From assembly GCA_026389415.1 (NCBI GenBank), contig JAPLHX010000288.1, forward strand, positions 1 to 10,906: 10,906 nt of DNA, written 5' to 3'. Made by a program: the position numbers and the translations under genes. This stretch comes from Coprothermobacterota bacterium. Its GTDB lineage: Bacteria; Caldisericota; JANLFM01. Below, piece after piece: positions 7,112-10,906 of the stretch (position 1 is its first letter; every line of letters starts with the position of its first letter). Under the pieces are notes generated by a model. The model was given only the letters and a program-made list of their open reading frames with translations, was not told where the DNA came from and made no database searches.

Positions 7112-8497
7112 ATGAAACCAGGAGACAAAGAAGAACCAGGAGAGGAACAAAGCGAAAACGCTCCTGTTTTACCAAAGCAAATGGCGGAGGAGGTCGCAGA
7201 GGAAACGGTCCCCAACGTCGAAGTATCGCTTCGCTATGCATTGGGCGATGGCCAAAAGGAGTGGGAATCGGGGTCTGGCGTGGCACGATTGGAAAAGGAA
7301 GTTTTAGTCCTATCACCCGAAGGCAGTGCACCGATCTCCATCTCCTTGCGGGAAATCCAGGATCTTACCAGCATCAATTACCGCCTGGTTCTGACGCTGA
7401 AGCAAGGCAGTCTGCTCACCCTGCGCGATCTCGGCTACCGTTTCGATGATTTTTTAAAAGCAGTGGTGCTGCGGCGCAACGAGATGTTGTTGGTGGATCT
7501 CCTGATGGAGGAGAAGTCCTTCAAAGAAGGGTCCCGCGGGCACTTCTTGTGGGATCATGCCGAGACCAAGCTGGAGGGGGAAGGGGAATTCCGCCTGTAC
7601 GAAACGGCATTGGTCATTCTTCCCGACCACGGCCAACCGCTGCGCTTGCCGCTGGGAACGGTGAGCTCGTGGAAGGCGCAAGAATACCGCTTGGAATTCC
7701 TCTCCGACCAGCAGGAAAGCCTGATTCTATCCCAGTTGGGGCGCGAGTATGATCCATTTCGGCAGGCCGTCACAAACCGTCTCGCCGATTTAATGACTCG
7801 GGCGCAGGCCGATTTGAAAAACCTTGTTCCCAGCTTGGATCCGCTGATGCTTCGCCGCCTTTCCGGACTGCTTAAGGAGGGTCGAGCTGCTTCTCGCCGT
7901 GCCGTGGAAGAAATTTTTCCGCCTTTCTGGCGAGAGCTGGAGCAGCGCCTGGCGGAAGGTGGTCTCGCCGAATCCTATGCCTACCTGACGAAACTGGCAC
8001 CGCCGGAACTGGTGCGCATCGGTTGGAAACGCGGATTGCTGGGCGATTTGACCGGACAAAGCCTTTTTTTCTTGATCCCGATGCTTGGCCAAATGGGCGG
8101 ACCGAGCAACGCCATTGCCTGGGAAGCGTCCGCGGGGGAAGAGGAAGGCAAAGCGACCTACTTCTTTCGCATCGTGGGTCGCCTGGAGTTGCCGGAGCTG
8201 ACACCGATCGCATTGCAACAAAAAGCTGAATCCTTCCTTGACGTTCTCAACCGGGGTCTGGCAGCCATCAATTTCCGCCGGGAACCGATCTACCTGACCG
8301 AAGATAAGCTCACTTCTCCGCAATACACACGCTACCGCTATTCTTTGGAGGCCATCCCTGCCTTACGAACCTTGCGCATACATTTCATCGGGCGGGTGAT
8401 TCACACCTCCATCGAACAATGGCAGAAAGACGCCACAGAACTGTTACAGTTCAATGGGTCCGCCTCGTCCGATGACTTGCGCTGGAAAAAGGCTTAG
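7112..8497 (+). CDS. Uncharacterised protein with two tandem PH-like (beta-rich) repeat units
   Basis: A 461-residue protein that I do not recognise as a named family. It begins with an acidic, probably disordered tail (residues 1-35, many Glu). Two related units follow, at about 54-132 and 156-235. Both keep the pattern G-x3-L-x4-LV-x2-P-x2-G-x-P, then YRL-x-L, a L-x-L-x2-LG-x3-D-x-F-x2-AV-x2-R ending, and a helix. This strand-rich unit closing in a helix suggests a PH-like fold, which is an inference. A helical middle (about 236-300: LRRLSGLLKEGRAASRRAVEEIF) precedes a mixed C-terminal domain containing FFLIPMLGQM and AIPALRTLRIHFIGRVIHT. No signal peptide or clear membrane helix was found. 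It is the first of five same-strand genes ending at the terminator at 10384. Its partner genes encode zinc-ribbon proteins, so a binding or scaffold role is more likely than an enzyme. Confidence 0.82.
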   Translation: MKPGDKEEPGEEQSENAPVLPKQMAEEVAEETVPNVEVSLRYALGDGQKEWESGSGVARLEKEVLVLSPEGSAPISISLREIQDLTSINYRLVLTLKQGSLLTLRDLGYRFDDFLKAVVLRRNEMLLVDLLMEEKSFKEGSRGHFLWDHAETKLEGEGEFRLYETALVILPDHGQPLRLPLGTVSSWKAQEYRLEFLSDQQESLILSQLGREYDPFRQAVTNRLADLMTRAQADLKNLVPSLDPLMLRRLSGLLKEGRAASRRAVEEIFPPFWRELEQRLAEGGLAESYAYLTKLAPPELVRIGWKRGLLGDLTGQSLFFLIPMLGQMGGPSNAIAWEASAGEEEGKATYFFRIVGRLELPELTPIALQQKAESFLDVLNRGLAAINFRREPIYLTEDKLTSPQYTRYRYSLEAIPALRTLRIHFIGRVIHTSIEQWQKDATELLQFNGSASSDDLRWKKA

Positions 8498-8506
8498 GCC
8501 AAACCG

Positions 8507-8512
8507 TATAAT
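8507..8512 (+). promoter_or_regulatory. Possible -10 element ahead of the zinc-ribbon genes
   Basis: A perfect TATAAT lies in the 36-bp gap before the zinc-ribbon gene. No good -35 hexamer is found 16-18 bp upstream (the region reads GGAAAA or similar), so a secondary promoter is possible but unproven. Confidence 0.3.
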
Positions 8513-8533
8513 ACCAAGCAAAGGAGAATTGCA

Positions 8534-8860
8534 ATGCCTGGTTATCAGCACCCCTGTCGCTACTGTCAGCAATTGGTCCCGCCGGACGCCGCTGCCTGCC
8601 CCTACTGCAGCAAAGTGAATCCCACGGGATCTCTCCGCTGTCCCAAGTGCAAAAGCCCCGTCCAAAGCCAATGGAAGTCTTGCACCTGCGGACAGCCACT
8701 GGAGATCACCTGTCCTCTCTGTTTCCAGCAGACTTTTTTCGGAGACTACTGCCAAAAGTGCGACCAGCGTCTGCTGATCACCTGCCCCAAATGCAAGACA
8801 CCCCAACCGCCTTTGGGCGGCAACTGTGACAAATGTAAAAAACCACTTTCTTGGAGGTAA
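8534..8860 (+). CDS. Small protein made of four consecutive zinc ribbons
   Basis: 108 residues with 16 cysteines in eight knuckles, enough for four zinc ribbons: C8xxC11 with C22xxC25, C36xxC39 with C50xC52, C60xxC63 with C73xxC76, and C84xxC87 with C98xxC101. The second ribbon uses a CxC knuckle instead of CxxC. The third and fourth ribbons look like a recent duplication (EITCPLC against LITCPKC). Nothing else is present: no membrane segment and no enzymatic domain. Such proteins usually act as adaptors that bind protein or nucleic acid. The ATG at 8534 has AAGGAG at 8521-8526 with a 7-nt spacer. The next gene's SD lies inside its last codons, so the two are likely translated together. Confidence 0.87.
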   Translation: MPGYQHPCRYCQQLVPPDAAACPYCSKVNPTGSLRCPKCKSPVQSQWKSCTCGQPLEITCPLCFQQTFFGDYCQKCDQRLLITCPKCKTPQPPLGGNCDKCKKPLSWR

Positions 8861-8863
8861 ATG

Positions 8864-9526
8864 ATGTCCTTACAACCTTTCACCCGCAATTTTCAAGACA
8901 ACAGCACGGATGCCGGTTTTCAATTCACATTTTTCTGCGATTTGTGCAGTGATGGCTACAAGACGCAGTTCATCGAATCCAAAACGCACAAAAAAAGTGG
9001 TCTCTTGCGCGGATTAGGCCGAGCCGTTTCCATCGGTGGCTCCCTGCTGGGTTCCAACGTTGGCTATCGGCTTGAACAGGGGACGGACATCCTTTCCGAG
9101 CGGTTTCAAGGGATGTCGCCGGAATGGCACAAGGAGCACGAAGCCGCCTTTGAAGCAGCTCAAAACGAGGCCAAAGAGCACTTCAGCCGCTGTCCGAACT
9201 GCCGCAAGTACGCTTGCGAGACCGACTGGAATGAGCAGGAAGGTCTCTGTGTGGAGTGCGCACCACGGGAAAACATCGAAGTGGCTACCGCACGATCGCA
9301 AAAAATGGTGAAAGACATCCAACAGAAGGCCGACCAAACCCGCGTCTTCGATGGCGCAATTGAGAGCAAAGTAACGATTTGTCCTTCTTGCGGAAAGCCT
9401 TCCGGGGCCGGCAAGTTCTGTAACAACTGCGGCGCCCCGGTGGAAATGGGTCAGTGTTCCCAATGCGGAGCGAAAAACCCACCGGGTGTAAAGTTCTGCG
9501 GAGAATGTGGCAATCATCTGGGATGA
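8864..9526 (+). CDS. Zinc-ribbon protein with an N-terminal CxxC domain and a C-terminal double zinc ribbon
   Basis: A 220-residue protein. The N-terminal part (DAGFQFTFFCDLCSDGYKT) has C25xxC28 in a beta-rich setting. A glycine-rich segment follows (GLLRGLGRAVSIGGSLLG, about 46-63), which might form an amphipathic or membrane-touching helix. A central cysteine group is CPNC, YAC and CVEC. A coil-rich linker precedes a C-terminal double zinc ribbon with CPSC/CNNC and CSQC/CGEC. I recognise it only as a zinc-ribbon-domain protein of unknown function. ATG 8864 is preferred over the adjacent ATG 8861 because TTGGAGG at 8851-8857 gives a 6-nt spacer. It starts 3 nt after the stop of the four-ribbon gene. 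Two cysteine-rich genes side by side suggest a shared complex. Confidence 0.85.
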   Translation: MSLQPFTRNFQDNSTDAGFQFTFFCDLCSDGYKTQFIESKTHKKSGLLRGLGRAVSIGGSLLGSNVGYRLEQGTDILSERFQGMSPEWHKEHEAAFEAAQNEAKEHFSRCPNCRKYACETDWNEQEGLCVECAPRENIEVATARSQKMVKDIQQKADQTRVFDGAIESKVTICPSCGKPSGAGKFCNNCGAPVEMGQCSQCGAKNPPGVKFCGECGNHLG

Positions 9527-9553
9527 TTTGGCTAGAAAGGAGGTGAGGGGAAG

Positions 9554-9871
9554 ATGACACCTGGCCCTGTTCGTGGGGGCAGGATCTCTCGACAGATTGA
9601 GGGGGACCCGATCACGATTGGCCCGCAGAAGATTCGTCCCGTGGCGAAACTTACGGGCTGGTGGATGGACAGTTCCGGGCCCCATGGCGGAAGTCTTAAG
9701 GGAGGATTGTTCCGCCTCAGGCCGCAGGAAATTCGCACTCTCCGGCCGGATGGAACGGAACAATCCCTGATCGTCGGGAGGGATCGATTGCCCCAACTGT
9801 GGGTGGTTGTCTTGTTGCTGCCCTTACTGTTTTTTATCGTTGTTCTGTGCACAAGGAGGTGCAAAAAATGA
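9554..9871 (+). CDS. Small single-pass membrane protein of unknown function
   Basis: 105 residues. The first 80 are polar, with several basic residues and no recognised domain. A strongly hydrophobic helix at about 82-99 (LWVVVLLLPLLFFIVVLC) is followed by a short basic tail, TRRCKK. The tail suggests a cytoplasmic C-terminus or a tail-anchored type of topology, which is an inference. A near-consensus AAAGGAGGTGA at 9536-9546 precedes the ATG. The stop TGA at 9869-9871 overlaps the next ATG (ATGA), so its translation is coupled to the GerW-like gene. In Bacillus, the GerW/YtfJ gene is likewise paired with a small membrane protein gene (ytfI), but no sequence similarity to YtfI is evident here. 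Confidence 0.7.
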   Translation: MTPGPVRGGRISRQIEGDPITIGPQKIRPVAKLTGWWMDSSGPHGGSLKGGLFRLRPQEIRTLRPDGTEQSLIVGRDRLPQLWVVVLLLPLLFFIVVLCTRRCKK

Positions 9872-10326
9872 GCGAGAAGGAAACCCCCCAGCTTTACAAA
9901 CCGATTGAATCGATGTTAGACCGGCTGAATGTGAATGCCGTTTTCGGTCCTCCTTTGAAAGAAGGAGAAACGAGCATCATACCCATCGCAGAGGTTGGTT
10001 TTGGCTTTGGCTATGGTTATGGCTCCGGAGGAGAAAAAGAAACCAAGGGAGAAGAAAGCGATGGCACCGGCGGAGGTGGCGGTGGCGGAGGCGGGACGGC
10101 GAAGCCGATCGGTTTCATCAAGCTCTCTACGCAAGGAGCAAAATTTGAACCGATCCTGGATAGCGGCAAAATCGCCATCACTCTTTTTATGGCCATCGGC
10201 TGGTGGGTGTTTTGGGCCTACAAGATTGCCAAGCTGTTCGCACCGCACAAAGCGCATCCCTGTAAATGCAGCAGATGCGTCAGATGCGCTCACCAGACCC
10301 CCAATCCGACCAATGGAAAGAAGTAA
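9868..10326 (+). CDS. GerW/YtfJ-like protein with C-terminal membrane helix and Cys cluster
   Basis: A 152-residue protein of the Spore_YtfJ/GerW type. The pattern is IESMLDRLNVNAVFGPPL, then IIPIAEVGFGFGYGYG, a glycine-rich loop with nine Gly in a row (residues 68-76), and KPIGFIKLS. It matches the family order MxxLxxxxxVxxVxGxPI, then IPVSxVxFGFxxGG, a Gly-rich loop and a PxAFLVV-like strand. Bacillus GerW is needed for spore germination, but relatives occur widely in non-sporulating bacteria with unknown roles. After the domain comes a hydrophobic helix (about 102-118, IAITLFMAIGWWVFWAY) and a tail with C132, C134, C137 and C140 plus flanking His, which could bind a metal. ATG 9868 was chosen because AAGGAGGT at 9853-9860 gives a 7-nt spacer; the frame is open further upstream. 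A strong terminator follows. Confidence 0.83.
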   Translation: MSEKETPQLYKPIESMLDRLNVNAVFGPPLKEGETSIIPIAEVGFGFGYGYGSGGEKETKGEESDGTGGGGGGGGGTAKPIGFIKLSTQGAKFEPILDSGKIAITLFMAIGWWVFWAYKIAKLFAPHKAHPCKCSRCVRCAHQTPNPTNGKK

Positions 10327-10344
10327 CGGATCGTCCTTGCCCGG

Positions 10345-10384
10345 GAAAGAAGGCTGAAAAGAAACCAGCCTTCTTTCTTTTTTT
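10345..10384 (+). terminator. Rho-independent terminator after the GerW-like gene
   Basis: A perfect 12-bp stem (10345-10356 with 10366-10377, GAAAGAAGGCTG and its complement) with a 9-nt loop is followed by seven T residues at 10378-10384. It lies 18 bp after the stop codon of the GerW-like gene and ends the cluster that begins at 7112 or earlier. Confidence 0.92.
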
Positions 10385-10393
10385 GCGCCGGAC

Positions 10394-10422
10394 TTGACGA
10401 AATCGTGGAATTCTGGTTCGAT
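10394..10422 (+). promoter_or_regulatory. Weak candidate promoter downstream of the terminator
   Basis: TTGACG at 10394-10399 is a good -35 and is followed after 17 bp by TTCGAT at 10417-10422, a poor -10. A promoter is expected here because transcription from the previous cluster should end at 10384, but the -10 match is weak. Confidence 0.3.
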
Positions 10423-10437
10423 GAGTTGATTTTTACG

Positions 10438-10445
10438 AAAGGAGG
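10438..10445 (+). promoter_or_regulatory. Strong ribosome binding site in front of a very short ORF
   Basis: AAAGGAGG lies 8 nt before the ATG at 10454. The ORF it serves has only 26 codons, which is why this otherwise normal site is notable. Confidence 0.6.
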
Positions 10446-10453
10446 CGCGTTGT

Positions 10454-10534
10454 ATGAATAGAGAGATGGTTTGGATCCACACGACCGCGTGTGGATCTTA
10501 TGGAATTCTATCGGGCGCGCCTGCCGTTCGCTGA
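10454..10534 (+). CDS. Short ORF (26 aa), possible leader peptide or truncated gene start
   Basis: ATG 10454 to TGA 10532-10534 encodes 26 residues, beginning MNREMVWIHTTACGSYG. The start has a consensus SD with ideal spacing, so translation is plausible. A perfect hairpin lies within the ORF. After its stop, a neighbouring frame (open from 10462) is protein-like up to the rsgA-like gene, so this could also be the 5' piece of a frameshifted gene. No similarity to a known leader peptide is recognised and there is no obvious codon run. Confidence 0.35.
   Translation: MNREMVWIHTTACGSYGILSGAPAVR
10474..10497 (+). repeat. Perfect inverted repeat (10-bp arms, 4-nt loop)
   Basis: GATCCACACG at 10474-10483 and CGTGTGGATC at 10488-10497 are exact reverse complements separated by ACCG. 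No T-tract follows, so it is not a standard terminator. It lies between a strong SD and the rsgA-like gene and could be a regulatory RNA hairpin or a protein-binding operator. Confidence 0.7.
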
Positions 10535-10616
10535 CCTTTCACGAATACCCCATTGTTTTGCAGACCCATCTACTCCACCAGGCCGTCCAAGATCGATCGT
10601 TGCTTGAAAAAAACCT

Positions 10617-10623
10617 GGAGGAG
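10617..10623 (+). promoter_or_regulatory. Ribosome binding site supporting a TTG start of the rsgA-like gene
   Basis: GGAGGAG lies just before the TTG at 10627, 5 nt from the end of GGAGG. It favours this start over the longer open frame, which reaches back to 10462. Confidence 0.5.
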
Positions 10624-10626
10624 ACA

Positions 10627-10906
10627 TTGAATCAAATACAGCAGAAAACTTGGGGAACCAACCCCCTGGGGGCATCCGGCCGAACCGGCCTGGTGATCCG
10701 AAAGTCGTTGGGGCAATATTGGGTACAAACCGATTCAGACACGTTCCTATGCGCGATTTCCAGCAAACTGCGCAAGCGTTTGGTGCTTTCCACGGCCGAT
10801 CCCAGTTCCATGCCGCGCCGAGTCGCATCCGTAGAAGGAATTCGGAGCGTGGACCCAGTGGCGATCGGAGACTCGGTGGAATTCATCCCCACGGAGCATG
10901 GCAACG
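10627..10906 (+). CDS. rsgA: RsgA-like ribosome small-subunit-dependent GTPase, N-terminal OB-fold, 3' partial
   Basis: This frame has no stop up to the window end, giving about 93 residues from TTG 10627. GLVIRKSLGQYWVQTDSDTF is the usual opening strand pair of the RsgA OB-fold (cf. GxVixxxGxxyxV), and DPVAIGDSVEFIP matches the conserved PVVGDxVxF turn. An arginine/lysine-rich strand (SSKLRKRLVL) corresponds to the xRGxxRk element. The circularly permuted GTPase domain and C-terminal zinc finger would lie beyond the window, so the GTPase motifs could not be checked. The loop between the basic strand and IGDSVEF is longer than usual. The start is uncertain: the frame is open back to 10462, and residues encoded by 10534-10626 look protein-like, so an N-terminal extension is possible. 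RsgA assists late 30S ribosome maturation. Confidence 0.72.
   Translation, partial: MNQIQQKTWGTNPLGASGRTGLVIRKSLGQYWVQTDSDTFLCAISSKLRKRLVLSTADPSSMPRRVASVEGIRSVDPVAIGDSVEFIPTEHGN

Noticed and set aside
9014..9796. Minus-strand open frame of 260 codons opposite the second zinc-ribbon gene
   Set aside because: The plus strand carries clear zinc-ribbon motifs with good start sites. The minus translation is rich in Arg, Ser and Pro without recognisable motifs, as expected for an antisense shadow.
9994..10113. Repetitive GGC/GGT/GGA and ttggctttggctatggttatgg tracts as a tandem DNA repeat
   Set aside because: They encode the FGFGYGYG strand and the glycine loop expected of GerW-type proteins, with varied synonymous codons, so this is protein-level low complexity.
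10508..10828. Minus-strand open frame of 106 codons near the right end
   Set aside because: It lies opposite the RsgA OB-fold frame and shows no domain or good SD.
1..10906. CRISPR arrays, insertion sequences, tRNA or rRNA genes
   Set aside because: No regularly spaced repeats, transposase-like frames, terminal inverted repeats of IS type, or tRNA/rRNA signatures were seen on reading the window.

Overview
The window is bacterial DNA, dense with genes, moderately GC-rich by eye, with strong AGGAGG-type ribosome binding sites and many genes that touch or overlap. It contains no rRNA, tRNA or other phylogenetic marker. A GerW/YtfJ-family gene, zinc-ribbon proteins of unknown role, an M42 peptidase and a CinA-ThpR gene pair would fit Chloroflexota (Anaerolineae-like) or Bacillota. 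This placement is an inference and is not firm.

Layout. (1) Positions 1-3400, plus strand: a tight run of five genes. These are the C-terminal part of a CinA/PncC-type nicotinamide-nucleotide amidase (cut by the window edge), RNA 2',3'-cyclic phosphodiesterase ThpR, an M42 metallopeptidase, a small P-loop kinase-like ATPase of the FlaR/topology-modulation type, and a GNAT acetyltransferase with a second C-terminal domain. Spacings run from a 1-nt overlap to a few tens of bases, so this looks like one operon. The GNAT coding sequence appears to begin upstream of its first usual start codon.
(2) Positions 3544-4704, minus strand: an MFS drug/tetracycline-type efflux transporter that appears to lack about one transmembrane helix (TM5), lost in frame.
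(3) Positions 4831-7079, plus strand: a decayed gene in at least two frames, whose final stop codon overlaps (ATGA) the start of a SAM-dependent methyltransferase, followed by a membrane-anchored alpha/beta hydrolase.
(4) Positions 7112-10384, plus strand: a cluster of poorly known genes ending at a strong intrinsic terminator. It holds a protein with two tandem copies of a PH-like beta-rich unit, a four-zinc-ribbon protein, a second zinc-ribbon protein, a small single-pass membrane protein, and a GerW/YtfJ-like protein with a C-terminal membrane helix and a CxCxxCxxC tail. This is the part most likely to be an uncharacterised system. It links cysteine-rich, probably zinc-binding adaptors to the membrane, but the sequence does not show what it does.
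(5) Positions 10385-10906, plus strand: a short leader-like ORF containing a perfect hairpin, then the 5' end of an rsgA-like ribosome-assembly GTPase gene (N-terminal OB-fold part only) that runs off the window.

Family assignments come from motif recognition by eye. No database search was run.
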